64,000 nucleotides of DNA. Source: Actinostola sp. cb2023 (Eukaryota > Cnidaria > Anthozoa > Actiniaria > Actinostolidae). The DNA lies in the NCBI GenBank assembly GCA_033675265.1, contig JAUJYZ010000309.1:208501-272500 (forward strand), given 5' to 3'. This document shows, piece after piece, positions 1-64,000 of this stretch. The position numbers and the translations under genes were made by a program. Within the stretch, counting starts at the first letter, position 1. Each line of letters opens with the position of its first letter. The notes below the pieces were generated by a model. It saw nothing but the letters and a program-made list of their open reading frames with translations, ran no database searches and was not told where the DNA came from.

Positions 1-9
1 ATTGTATTA

Positions 10-181
10 GAGTCGTTATCGTATGAGTGGCAAGCCTACGGTACCATGACACTCAAATGGCTTCCTTTCTGAACCAATCAAAAAGCGCGCAGATGCATCT
101 CATCCAATCAAACTCTTTCAATACGGCAAGGCGCGGTGTGGTGACGGTGCGGTGACTTTCCCACTCTTACGAAAACGACTC
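10..181. mobile_element. MITE family A copy
   Basis: The ends are GAGTCGTT.TCGTATGAG and the inverted partner, flanked by TA on both sides. It shares the inner text CAATCAAAAAGCG and GATGCATCTCATCCAATC with the copies at 10844, 29006, 36516, 38022 and 48337. TA flanks suggest a Tc1/mariner-type source. Confidence 0.85.
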
Positions 182-946
182 TATTCCCATACAGTATGAA
201 TATTGTATATATATTTATGACTGGTACTTTGTACTGTAGATAAAGTAATTCTTGGAGCCTCAAAACTTGATCACCTGGAAAAGAACCTCAAGGCATCCAA
301 ACAAGATGCTCTTCACCCAGGTATTGTGACAGGCTAAACCATCCTAACCTCTTTACAGTGATATACCTCGGGAAACAATTCAAAAAATATTAGTTGGAAG
401 GTCGTTATATAGAGATGGCCCACAGTGTTTGGTGGATGTCATTATATATAGAGGTGGCCGGTGTATGGAGGTAGTCGATATATAGAGTTGGCCAGTGTAG
501 GGAGGTAGTCGATATATAGAGGTGGCCGGTGTATGGAGGTAGTTGATATATAGACGTGGCCAGTGTAGGGAGGTAACGAACACTCGATATAATGAACCCT
601 CGAACCCTCTATTTGGCGATTTAAACGTTTTTTTCCTAAAACAATTTTTAAAAACTTTTTTCTAAATACCACCATAAAATAGCTTTTGGTTGCCTGTGAT
701 TGAACAAGAGGTACACAGTATTCGTACCTAACTTGCTGTGTCATGGTGTTTCAGATATCGTGGAGATGTTTGATGAAGGATGGATACACGTCAAAGGGCT
801 TTGTCCCAACTACAATCGCTGATTGTAACCATGGAAACAGTACCACGGTCAGAGATTCGACACTATCAAAACGCTTCAGTTTTGGTGTTGGTTTTCATTT
901 TTGGGTCAAGTTGTTACTAGGAACACAATAATTGAGAAGTAATGTT

Positions 947-1440
947 TCAAAGCCGAGAATGAGGACTAGACGGGGTTTCCAGTCCGAGGCGAAGCCGAGG
1001 ACTGGAAACCCCGTCTAGTCCGAATTCGAGGTTTTGGAACGACTTCTCATACTCGTTAATTATTACATGCAATGGTCTAAAGGCAATAAATAAAGAGTTG
1101 CAAGATTTTAGCCCGGAAAAGCAAGAATTCCAGTCTGCATATTCTCTGCTCATGCGCAGAGTCGAGTACATCGTACATTGTATATAAATAATATCCCACA
1201 TGTGTTGGACTCTTGAGTAGCATGAAGTAGAGCCTGCTTTCAGATTGAATCTCATCCAATTGAATCTCAAGGTCCCGATGATTGTTATATGAGGGATAAG
1301 AACTCAGGAAAGAGTACTTTGAAATCCATCATTTCAAAGTCCTTGGACTTTGAAATGCATTTCAAAGTACTCTTGAGCGGACTTTCCGGGGTTTCCAGGT
1401 CCATCACGTGACCTGATTTGATGCACCGGATTGGCTGGTT
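947..1440. repeat. dispersed repeat E, copy 1
   Basis: A block of about 480 bp that recurs at 58803-59335: CAAAGCCGAGAATGAG, GACTAGACGGGGTTTCC, the text around TTTTAGCCCGGAAAAGC, and an imperfect palindrome TTTCAAAGTCCTTGGACTT. The palindromes suggest a foldback or MITE-type origin. Confidence 0.85.
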
Positions 1441-1780
1441 ACCTCATGAATAATTAATGAGTTTCAGAACTGTTATTACAAAAGGGGTCTTCGTCAACAA
1501 GACCCCTTTTAAGAAAACAGACATATGTTTGGCTGCATTTCTATCGAATAGAATATTTGTCGATAGAAAAGATAATGTCAATTAATAACGCCTTGTTCGA
1601 ATGGGCTCCTGACGAGATGTTATTTCATTGTATTGTAAGTTACAATGTTCATAAAATAAACCATTACGATTGAGTTATTGTCACGTATTTTCTCACGTAT
1701 AAGACGCACCTTTACTAATAGGTGCACGTCACCCTCGAAACAAATACCGTGATTCAGTTTAGGGAAAAACTAAAAACCCA
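1441..1780. repeat. dispersed repeat B: hairpin end plus 3' body
   Basis: It contains the hairpin AAAAGGGGTCTTCG..CAAC with its partner AAGACCCCTTTT at 1482-1512, then GTTTGGCTGCATTTCTATCG and a body repeated at 4330-4625. The hairpin also occurs near 3760, 4345, 56710, 57345 and 57565. Confidence 0.8.
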
Positions 1781-2220
1781 ATCATAAGCCCTCACTATTC
1801 TCCTCCCTTCCCTCCCTGGACTCACCATAAGTTCATAACTGCGGTTGTTGTCAATCATATTTCTCTGGTGCAGCGCTGATTCAGGGAGGAACCTGTGTTA
1901 TATAAAAATGCGTACAACATCAAGCATCTACAAAGCCTTGTTCTGCGTGCATTTTTAGACCATTCTGACATCCTATGATTACTTATGAAGTAGCACATTC
2001 TACACATCCCTTTTCACGCGTATAATAACTTCTTACAGTGAGGCACGCACCAGGCTGCTATTCTAGGAATATGTTGCCTGTAGGTCGGGGTAGCAAAAGA
2101 CTCTAAACAAAACTACATAAAAGGGGAAATGCTGCATGTCGGGCATGAGTAGTTGTGTGATTACCCATAATACATCTCGGTCGTGCGTTCGAAATAAAAA
2201 ACAGGGTTCCTAAAATAGTC
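1781..2220. other. intergenic, nothing recognised
   Basis: Unique-looking, AT-rich sequence with short, unsupported frames. I see no gene, RNA or clear repeat. Confidence 0.5.
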
Positions 2221-2850
2221 GAAACCCTATCGAAAAAATATATACAGAAACTAAAAGGAAAATGAAAGAAATTAAAAATCATTTCAAAATGAACATTACC
2301 GGGTAAAAAAAACAGAAACTAAAAAAAAGAAAAAATATTAATTATAAATAATATCTATCGGAAAAAAAACACAGAAACAAATAGTAAATTTAAAAGAATG
2401 AATTTCAACATAAAATTTACAACAACAAAAAAAAAAAACAGGAAAAACAACCGAAAATAATAATAATTTAAAATATTATCTATCGAAGAAAAACCACAGA
2501 AGCAGAAAGCAAATTAATAAAATGAATTTTAAAATACAATTTACAAAGAAAAAGAAACTAAAAAAACGATAATAATAATAATAATATAAATATTATCTAT
2601 CTTTTTTTTCCTGTTATTTTGTAGAGTAGAAGTTTTTTTTGTAAGAAAAAAAAACACAGAAAGAGAAAGTAAATTGAAAAAAAATGAATTGAAAAATAAA
2701 ATTTACAAAAAAAAAAGAAACGAAAAAACCGAACATAATAATAATTTAAAATATTTTCTATCGAAAAAAAACCCACAGAAACGGAAAGTAAATTAAAATT
2801 AATTTCAAAATCAATTTTACCGGGAAAAAAAACACTAAAAAAAGTCGATG
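2221..2850. repeat. A-rich degenerate tandem repeat, about 120-160 bp units
   Basis: CTATCGAAAAAA-like text followed by CACAGAAAC, AAGTAAATT, AATGAATTT and AATTTAC recurs from about 2230, 2355, 2480, 2598 and 2758. Strand composition is strongly A on plus. Confidence 0.75.
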
Positions 2851-3747
2851 GGACTGTGACTTGAACCAGCGATAATGAGCTGCATTTTATGCAAAATACT
2901 AAAAATCGACCATACACCCAGACTTAAATGCTGGGTCACCGTATGTTACGTATAGGACGAAGATTTCAGCCTCATCCGCGCTATCGGGTAGTACACAATC
3001 AGCGAAGTAGTCAAAGAGGGAGGGAACAGTCGTATCCTAGTCCTAAATGACTGCCCCTTACCACTTCAAGCTATCTGTACTTCCGATTGATTTCGAGGGT
3101 CAATTTAGTAGTCTATCGTGTAACGGTTATTGTTATGGAAATTTATTGACTAACGTAGCCCTCTGGAAATACGCTGGACCTCGACGCCAGTGAGTGATCG
3201 CATGACCCGGGATCGACTCTCTGTGGACACCAACATTTTTATAGCGTATCTTCTTTCTTACCGTTTTTTTTCCCTTGTCTTTTCTATCGTTGCAAAATGT
3301 CGAGATTAACTGATTCGAACATTTTTGAATTTTAAAGAAGAAAAAAATAAAAAAAATATCGATAGTTATTAACCGCTTAGCCGTTATTATAGCAATATCG
3401 ATAAGTACATTGGAGCCACAAAACATTATTACTTGCTGAGGACAAAATGCTGTGTTGACTTAATATCGAACTGCGGAAGTCAGACAAGAGAGTAAAGTAG
3501 TGATGAGATGGATAAACGGATGGAAGGAATGGTGGATAGATGGATGCATAAGTTGATTGAAGGAGAGAAGGAAGGATGGGATAGATATATAGAACGGAGA
3601 AAAGGATTATGGAAAGGATGGGAGAAAAGGAAGGGTAAAAATAAATGGTATTAAGGGAGGTGCTCAACTTAAGTCTTAGTTCCTTTTATATGACTATAAA
3701 TCAAAGTGATTGTTATTTTTTACACAGACATTTATATATTAATAGGA
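2851..3747. other. intergenic, nothing recognised
   Basis: Low-complexity GGATGG/GAAGGA text at about 3500-3640; otherwise unique sequence with no supported gene. Confidence 0.5.
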
Positions 3748-4625
3748 GAACTGTTATTACAAAAGGGGTCTTCGTCAACAAGGCCCCTTTTAAGAAAACA
3801 GACCTCAATTATTGTTGTATCAAAATCACCTAGGATGTTGTTTTCAGGTTGAAGTTTGACTATTCCTTCAAGATACAGGTCAATCCCTGACTTTCCCATG
3901 TTGTATCAAAATCACCTCGGGTGTTGTTTACAGTTCGGGCATGCGCACAATCAAAAAACTCGAGATAGTTTTTGGTCGTGAAACTATCAGAACGCTTAAA
4001 GGAGCACTCTCACAGGTAATGCATTGCGCGCCTTGAACCCCTCAGCGCCATTTTCGTATGATACGAAAATGGCGGATTTCTACTTACCATGCACACGAGA
4101 AGGAAGAGTTTCTCTGGAGAACTCCGGACTTGCCATTGCTGATCCGTATCGGAATTCGAAAGGCGAACTTTTCACGTGTACTTTTCACGTGCGTTCTTGT
4201 CAAATCTAAGTGGTATCCCGTATGTAAACAATAACACGGCGCGCAATGCATTACCTGTGAGAGTGCTCCTTTAAGTTTTGTAGTTGGTTTTCATTTTTGG
4301 GTCAATTTGTTGCTAGGAGCACAATAATTGAGAACTATTATTACAAAAGGGGTTTTCGTCAACAAGACCCCTTTTAAGAAAACAGACCTCATATGTTTGG
4401 CTGCATTTCTATCGAATAGAATATTTGTCGATAGAAAAGATAATGTCAATCAATAACGCCTTGTTCGAATATACACGAGATGTTATTTCATTGTATTGTA
4501 AGTTACAATGTTCATAAAATAAACCATTACGATTGAGTTATTGTCACGTATTTTCTCGCATATAAGACGCACCTCACCTAATAGGCGCACCCTGAAAACA
4601 AATACCGTGATTCAGTTGAGGGAAA
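3748..4625. repeat. dispersed repeat B copies around a TTAA element
   Basis: One B hairpin is at 3760-3792 and another at 4345-4376 with its body to 4625. In between, the B text (ACTATCAGAACGCTTAA) is split by the 271-bp element at 4000-4270 and resumes at AAGTTTTG. The same text is unbroken near 57495 and 868. Confidence 0.8.
4000..4270. mobile_element. 271-bp TTAA-flanked MITE nested in repeat B
   Basis: The terminal inverted repeat is AGGAGCACTCTCACAGGTAA and on (about 33 bp), with TTAA at 3996-3999 and 4271-4274. Inside is an open frame of 61 codons on the plus strand with no recognisable domain, likely chance. TTAA duplication is the mark of piggyBac-type transposition. Confidence 0.85.
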
Positions 4626-4959
4626 ACCTCACCACTTATAAGTAACTACAAGAAGACCATTAACAAGTTATATTTTAATCTAATCACTCTGTTTTCTTTG
4701 AGTGCAAACAAACACTTCAATGCCGTGTAATAGACTAAATATTATTGAGTTTTGTTTTAAGGGTTCATTATTTGGGCTTCTTGTGTAATGAAGAGGGACT
4801 GGGAAATATAAAAGTCCAAGTCCTCCGCCTCTTCTTATTACACAGGGAGACCAAAAAGCTATCCTTTGCAGAGGTCTATATGTGGCGGTATCGTGTGTTT
4901 ATATATACACTAGGGTCATCGTATTATAAGAGATTTATAAACACTATTGTAAAACAACA

Positions 4960-5880
4960 CGGTAAAATAATATGGTAAAACACCATGGTAAAAGAACACG
5001 TAAAACACCATGGTAAAAAAACACCATGGTAATTATAAAACAAAATGGTAAAACACCACGGTAAAACATCATGGTAAAACAACACGTAAAACATCATGGT
5101 AAAACAACATGGTAAAACAACATGGTAAAACAACACGGTAAAACAACATGGTAAAACAACATGGTAAAACAACATGGTAAAACAACACGGTAAAACAACA
5201 CGGTAAAACAACATGGTAAAACAACACGGTAAAACAACATGGTAAAACAACATGGTAAAACAACATGGTAAAACAACACGGTAAAACAACACGGTAAAAC
5301 AACACGGGTAAAACAACATGGTAAAACAACACGGTAAAACAACATGGTAAAACAACACGGTAAAACAACACGGTAAAACAACATGGTAAAACAACACGGT
5401 AAAACAACATGGTAAAACGGCATGGTAAAAACACCATGGTAAAACAACATGGTAAAAACACATGGTAAAACAACATGGTAAAAAACAACACGGTAAAACA
5501 ACATGGTAAAAACAACATGGTAAAACAACATGGTAAAACAACATGGTAAAAACAACATGGTAAAACAACATGGTAAAACAACATGGTAAAACAACATGGT
5601 AAAACAACATGGTAAAACAACACGGTAAAACAACACGGTAAAACAACACGGTAAAACAACACGGTAAAAAACATGGTAAAACAACATGGTAAAACAACAT
5701 GGTAAAACAACATGGTAAAACAACATGGTAAAACAACATGGTAAAACAACATGGTAAAACAACATGGTAAAACAACATGGTAAAACAACATGGTAAAACA
5801 ACATGGTAAAACAACATGGTAAAACAACATGGTAAAACAACATGGTAAAACAACATGGTAAAACAACACGGTAAAATGTA
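4960..5880. repeat. 13-bp minisatellite (GGTAAAACAACAT)n
   Basis: About 70 units, with variants CACGG/CATGG and one-base length changes. Because 13 is not a multiple of 3 and the minus-strand unit has no stop, long spurious frames (Leu/Phe/Cys-rich) appear on the minus strand. Confidence 0.97.
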
Positions 5881-6323
5881 AAAAAACACACTGGACAAAG
5901 TTGTTCTTATGGTTGGTCGACACTTCTGGTTTTCACTAGCAACACAAGCATAACATTAGATCAAAAACCATGCGAAAACAGACCAGTTTGTTTAACCAAC
6001 TTTGAGGTGTTTGGATAAAACACTCTTTCACGAGCTTTAATCAGCTTCTCAAACCATTAATAATTCTTGGAGAAATTCAAAGTTAAAGTTGACCAAATTT
6101 TATGCTAATTAGGACCACATTTCCAAACCTTCTTCACGGTAGTGATTTCCTTTGTTTTGTCCTCTTGAATTATTAATGAGTTTGAGAAAATGAAATAACA
6201 CTTCTTGTGCTTATGCTTGCATCGCTGGTAAGAACCAGGCCTAAGATGGACACGTTGGCCTCGTACCTGTTTATATAAATTCGAACAGTAAGATTTAATA
6301 GTGATCCCAACTTAGAGAGTAGC

Positions 6324-6611
6324 TTACTGCGGTTCTCAGTATTATGCGAACTCAGACATTCAAACAGTCGGCTGCAACTTGGTTTTTCGCTTCTGTCAAT
6401 CAAATTCAAAACTCTAACAAATTCAAAACTAAAAACATTATTCGACCAAATGATCCATAATTTAGCTCAAAATCATATTTAGTTTCCATTTGGTGGGTCT
6501 TCTGACTTTTATTTTTAAGTTTTGTGATTTTTTTATGTTGATTGACAGAAGCGAAAAACCAAATTACAAGTCAACTGCTTGCCTGAGTTCGCACACTGAG
6601 AATCGCAGTAA
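6324..6611. mobile_element. MITE family F copy 1
   Basis: Long imperfect inverted repeat: TTACTGCGGTTCTCAGTA at the left and GAGAATCGCAGTAA at the right, with TTTTTCGCTTCTGTCAATC inside the left arm. A second copy is at 35336-35624. Confidence 0.88.
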
Positions 6612-7085
6612 TTTAACCATTGAATAAATCAATGACATTATATATCAATGTTTAGTTTGCAAGTAGAAAATAGGATGTAAAGACTTAGCGTCATTTAAAA
6701 TCAAATTGGCTAGATTGATATCCTTGAAACTTTCTCAACTGAAGTAATAACATTATTTCTTAGTTGAAAGCAATTTCGACAAGCCGATTTTGGTTTAGTA
6801 AAGAACTGATTTCCAGAAAGTAGTCCATAACGTCGCTATAGCAACGTCAATCACAACGTCACACCCATTTTTATAAACTTCAGATTTATCTCTCCGGGGA
6901 TAACAAGCGGTCAGCGGTCGACACCAAGGCGTCTGATAATCAGGATGGTCAGACATGCACTTGTTGTTACCACCGAAGAAACACATTTTTATATTTGTTA
7001 AAATAATATATTATTATTATTATACTTTAGGATAATATTACTTTAAAAAGAATAGGATAAGCACATGAATAAATTACGAGCGGCT
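6612..7085. other. 3' flank of the coiled-coil gene
   Basis: AT-rich, with a TTA run at 7010-7022. It probably holds the 3' UTR and polyadenylation site of the minus-strand gene, but no canonical signal is seen. Confidence 0.4.
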
Positions 7086-43448
<36,363 letters not shown>

Positions 43449-43492
43449 CTGAAAAAGAAGAGAGGCATTTTTAAACAAGTCAATAACTGAGG

Positions 43493-43628
43493 GACTCCCT
43501 GCAAGAACAGCGTAAGAGATCTCTGATCAATATATAAATTCTCCTCGAGATTCTTTGGATTTCGAAGGAGAATTTGGGTTTTGATCTCGAAGTCATGCTA
43601 CTCTGAACTGTTCTTGCAGAGAACCATT
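43493..43628. mobile_element. MITE family D copy 1
   Basis: Inverted CTGCAAGAACAG; centre AAATTCTCCT..GAGAATTTGGGTT. A second copy is at 50240-50385. Confidence 0.82.
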
Positions 43629-43762
43629 TAACTAATGACTCTGAATATGTGCAGGTTAAGAGAGGTATTCTGGGAAGGCCCCAACAAAACCTGAATGAAT
43701 GAGAATATAAAGCTTCAATCGACCCGGCTTTCCATATGGCAAATTGTTTGTCACCCTCTTCT

Positions 43763-43793
<31 letters not shown>

Positions 43794-43794
43794 T

Positions 43795-44566
43795 ACTCGG
43801 GCCCAGGCCGTAGGCCGCCCGAGTTAGAAAATGCGTTTTTCGGTAGTAGTAGTTTTCTTCGGCTCAAGAATGACGAAAGTATGCGACGTATTTAATCGTA
43901 TCGAGTTTCAAGATTACTCAGCATGCAGATAAGAACAAACCACACACACAGGACTAAAGTAGATTATGAATCTTAGTTTTGAAAGCAACATGTCGTTAAT
44001 AATCCGTTACTGAGCAGCTTCGTATTATGTCTCTGAAGCTAGAGAGCAAGGGTTTGATTTTTCAGTAGATTTTGTTTAGATAGCTAATATCGCTTTGCTT
44101 GCTGCCTGACTGTCGTAACGCGAGGGCGTTATCGGAACCATCTGACCTATGCAACCTCAAGACGTATCATGTTCGTACTCATCCGACTCATAGTCTCCCT
44201 CGTCACTCAACTGTCACTGATTGTCATGACGTCAGAGAAATGATATTGTATTGAAGAAGATGTCCTTGTTTTATTCGACGTTCGAACCGTAACTCGAACC
44301 CGAACTCGATTCCAAACTCGACGTTTCGGGATCTGAAGCTAGAGAGGGGGCCTTTACACGAACTCATCAAAATCAAATCAATTGAACTCAAAGTCAAAAG
44401 GTAATCAAATGAACTCAAAGTCAAAGGCAAATCAAATGAACTCGACACATACATGTATATACAGTCTCCCTCGTCACGCAACTGTCAGTCATTGTCAGGT
44501 CTCTCCTCACGCAACTGACATTGTCCTTGTCATAAGCCCGAGTGTACGCTCATTGAGCGTCTTGTT
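43795..44566. mobile_element. Helentron-like non-autonomous element, copy 2
   Basis: 772 bp. The 5' end is ACTCGGGCCCAGGCCGTAGG. Near the 3' end is the inverse GCCCGAGT, then the small hairpin ACGCTCATTGAGCGT and CTTGTT. No target duplication; sits between T residues. Shares AACTCGAACCCGAACTCG-type text with 60891-61646. Confidence 0.78.
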
Positions 44567-45571
44567 ATCATTAGTGACCAAGACAAATCTGGAGTGCCTA
44601 TAATTATATGAATTAATCACAACTACTAGAGCCTTTGGATACTTAATAAAGCAACACCTGTTGCATGTGTATTTGTTTTTGTTAATATAATCAAGAGAGC
44701 ATACAGCTGGACAATCTTGAGTGAATTTAATTTGTTTTGGTTCCAAATATTAGTAAAATGCCTTGGGATGTATTTGATCAAGAAAGTAAACGTTCACAGA
44801 ACTTGTACCAAACAAAGACATAACATAATCCATAATAAATTATTCATCACCACAACCATCGCGTCATAATTATGACTACTGACAATGTAAGGTTTTACAA
44901 AATATCACAACGCATTGGTGGTATTATCCAATTATTATATTGTAAATTAATTGCTATATAGAACACTATCTGCCTTTATAATTCTCGTTCAACTAATGTC
45001 AATCTAAGTCAACTCAAGAGAAAAGGAACAGTCAGTATCTACCAATGGCAACAAACTGTTATGCACTGCTAGGTCATTGCTTTGTATAACTTTTGTTTGG
45101 ATGAAATTAAGTGACCATGTAAAATTACTATTAGTATGGAAAACGAATTTGTTGTGATTAACATGCAGTATTAAAAGCATTTCAACTAACTTTTCATTCA
45201 TCAATATATAAATGCCCGCAAGCTCCTATATCAAGCTTTATATACGGTAGTTAAAGTTGGCCGCGATGCAGAGTGAATATAGGAAACCTTTTATAAGCTT
45301 CAATCAGTTTCAATTAAGTTCAAACTAGAGTTACTTTGTGGCTTTGTTGCAAACTTTCGTCAATTAGAAGTGTCAAAGGGAAATCATTCTGTTGATCAAG
45401 CGATGTTTTACCAAGTAACGATAAAACAAACTCCACTCCAACGTACGTTTACTGTGACTGTTAGGCTTTGTTTATTCACGGTGCAGCGGGAATTAAGACC
45501 GAGTAACGCGAACCACGCAAAAGCTTTCCAAAAGACAATTTAATCAGTACGATCGACCTTGTCAACCTTAC
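44567..45571. other. AT-rich stretch, nothing recognised
   Basis: Short frames only, no repeats or motifs I can support. It may contain the intron after the proposed untranslated first exon of the coiled-coil gene. Confidence 0.4.
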
Positions 45572-45947
45572 CTGGAACTTAGATTTTCCAAAGTGAGAAA
45601 TGATCAATCGATAGCCAAACGATCCAATAAAGATCCAAGTTCCTTAGCTGTAAATATTGAGTAAGTTACTACTGTTCCAGTTCGGGACGCATTCGAAAGA
45701 ACGTTCGATCGTCGGACACTTCGAAAGTTCACCAATCCCCAAACCGGATATGAAATCCACAACACGGCTCCCAAGAAGTGTAAAGTACTCAAATACAACG
45801 TCCCTAATCCTCGATCCTGTCTTGAAAGTTCTATTCAAGCAGATCTCTGCCCGCCAGAAACGATCGTTGAACCTTGTCACGAATATATTACATTTTGAAG
45901 CAACAAGTGACAGCTGAACGAAAGAGACTGAGGCGAGGACTCTGTCC

Positions 45948-46662
45948 TTGGGCTTCCTGTGTCAGAAATAACAAAGGTAGCCCAACCGTATAGCAATATT
46001 AAACATTCTACTTTGAAATAATCGTTTCTCAGAATTGCCCTATACCACTATGACGTCACATCAAAACAATCTATTGTTTAAACGCTAAGGATCATGGTCG
46101 CTAGAGGGGGACAAAACAGCAACAACACAAAGGATAAAACCTATTACCCAAATAAATGTATTTTACAGACGGTCTGAAAGCGATAAAAGTCACCAAACAC
46201 AGTAAATATTGTGGGAAAAGCATCGATGAACATAATATCTGGAAACTAGCCAATTTGAAATCTAGCGAACCTCAGCAGAGCAGATTTAGTTCAAATTTCT
46301 ATTGTTCTTCACGATTCTGTCCCCCTCATAAATAAGCCGTTACGTCATAATGGTATAGGGCAATTAATGATAAAATTATTTCCAATCGATAAGTCTTGTT
46401 TCATTTATATATATGATTTGTATTATTTTATTTTATTTTTTGATGTTTGGGCTTCCTGTGTTACAAAGGGAGCCCAATCTGTAGCAATATTTCCCATTAC
46501 TTTGAAATAAGGTATTAGAGCTCTGAAACGTTTCTCAGAATTAATGATAACTTTATTTCCAATCTATAAATCCTATTTATTTCTATATATTATTATTGTT
46601 TATTTATTTATTTATTTATTCTTTTTTTTTTGTTCCAAAGCTCATGGTTGGGCTTCCTGTGT
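45948..46662. repeat. triplicated promoter block
   Basis: Sequence starting at TTGGGCTTCCTGTGT and running through AGCCCAA, TAGCAATATT, ACTTTGAAATAA and TTTCTCAGAATT is present at 45948-46036 and 46447-46560; a third, shorter start is at 46648. The first copy is split by an inverted-repeat element. Confidence 0.8.
46037..46361. mobile_element. 325-bp inverted-repeat element with AATT target duplication
   Basis: The ends are GCCCTATACCA and its complement TGGTATAGGGC. AATT flanks both sides (46033-46036, 46362-46365). The sister promoter copy shows the uninterrupted site, CTCAGAATTAATGATAA, at 46535-46551, so the insertion and its 4-bp duplication are directly visible. No coding capacity. Confidence 0.85.
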
Positions 46663-46754
46663 ACAAACCACCGACAAGACGACGACATTTGGTTTCCGAC
46701 ATTTGCACCAAACGCGCTGAACAACCGACTCAAACGAGGTGAATTCAGAGGGTT

Positions 46755-63715
<16,961 letters not shown>

Positions 63716-63780
63716 GTAAGTTTATCTTCTGTTTTCCTTCCTTCCTTTTTCTTTTCTCTTTTCCAGAGCTGATGGGGATA

Positions 63781-63832
<52 letters not shown>

Positions 63833-64000
63833 CATTTATATAGCGCCTTAACTATTAAAATATTCTAAAGCGCTTTACCGGATGCCCAGTAGCCACTACC
63901 TCTGGTAATTTAATCCAGGATTTTGGCCGCGGATATCTCAAAAAACTAAAAGTGAAAATGAAATTGTGCTTATGAATGTACTGTCTGAGCATCAAGCATT

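Larger units (their letters stand above)
45572..46754. promoter_or_regulatory. head-to-head intergenic region, likely divergent promoters
   Basis: The SPNS start and the 5' end of the coiled-coil gene face apart here. A good minus-strand donor, TTCCAG|GTAAGG at 45570-45571, may close an untranslated first exon of the coiled-coil gene. TTGGGCTTCCTGTGT, containing an ETS-type core, occurs three times at 45948, 46447 and 46648, the last about 100 bp before the SPNS ATG. No experimental support; inferred from layout. Confidence 0.5.

Noticed and set aside
4924..5923. Frames of 265-324 codons on the minus strand rich in Leu, Phe, Cys
   Set aside because: They are the three minus-strand frames of the 13-bp minisatellite and have no start context, splice sites or domain.
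45604..45880. Coding first exon of the coiled-coil gene (minus frame with AKELGSLLDRLAID)
   Set aside because: The frame stops before the candidate donor at 45571, so at best this is untranslated leader.

Overview
This is intron-rich, repeat-laden nuclear DNA from an animal. The evidence is GT-AG introns in two long multi-exon genes, an intronless rhodopsin-class GPCR, tRNA-derived SINE-type repeats, many short TA- and TTAA-flanked inverted-repeat elements, and Penelope-type and THAP/DDE transposon relics. Nothing looks bacterial, viral or organellar. The repeat style suggests a marine invertebrate, perhaps an anthozoan cnidarian, but that is an impression and not a proof.

Layout. (1) 1-7085: intergenic DNA past the 3' end of a minus-strand gene, holding dispersed inverted-repeat elements and a 13-bp minisatellite. 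(2) 7086-43448, minus strand: one gene of 28 coding exons that I could join in phase, for a protein of about 1,314 residues with an acidic/Ser-rich N-terminal third and a long coiled coil. I cannot name its family; a centrosomal, ciliary or other structural role is only a guess. Its first coding exon carries an apparent 1-nt frameshift near 42655. Its introns hold most of the window's repeats: a 3.1-kb C-rich 21-bp satellite between inverted arms, an 11-unit array of a 129-bp palindromic element, a 20-bp satellite whose unit contains the splice donor motif GTAAGT, and a 1.4-kb GTTT/GTTC array that begins at a splice donor. A complete class A GPCR gene (33316-34389, minus) sits inside one intron, with a broken copy of its 3' end beside it. 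(3) 43449-46754: the head-to-head intergenic and promoter region, with a three-fold repeated block carrying an ETS-like motif. (4) 46755 to beyond the right edge, plus strand: a Spinster-family (SPNS) major facilitator transporter. Eight coding exons are in the window (about 389 codons) and the gene continues outside. Its introns hold a decayed THAP + DDE transposon with a second, YqaJ/SWIM-type gene, piggyBac-like and hAT-like non-autonomous elements, a 36-bp satellite split by a Helentron-like insertion, and long AGTT and GGTC microsatellites.

Only three host protein genes are supported: the coiled-coil gene, the GPCR and SPNS. The long reading frames in tandem repeats (about 5.0-5.9, 14.3-15.7, 31.3-31.8 and 59.8-62.8 kb) follow from repeat period and composition and are not genes. 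The most unusual signals are hammerhead-ribozyme-like cores in two Penelope-type inverted repeats, arrays that appear seeded at splice donors, tandem arrays built from transposon ends, and insertions whose empty sites can be read inside the window.
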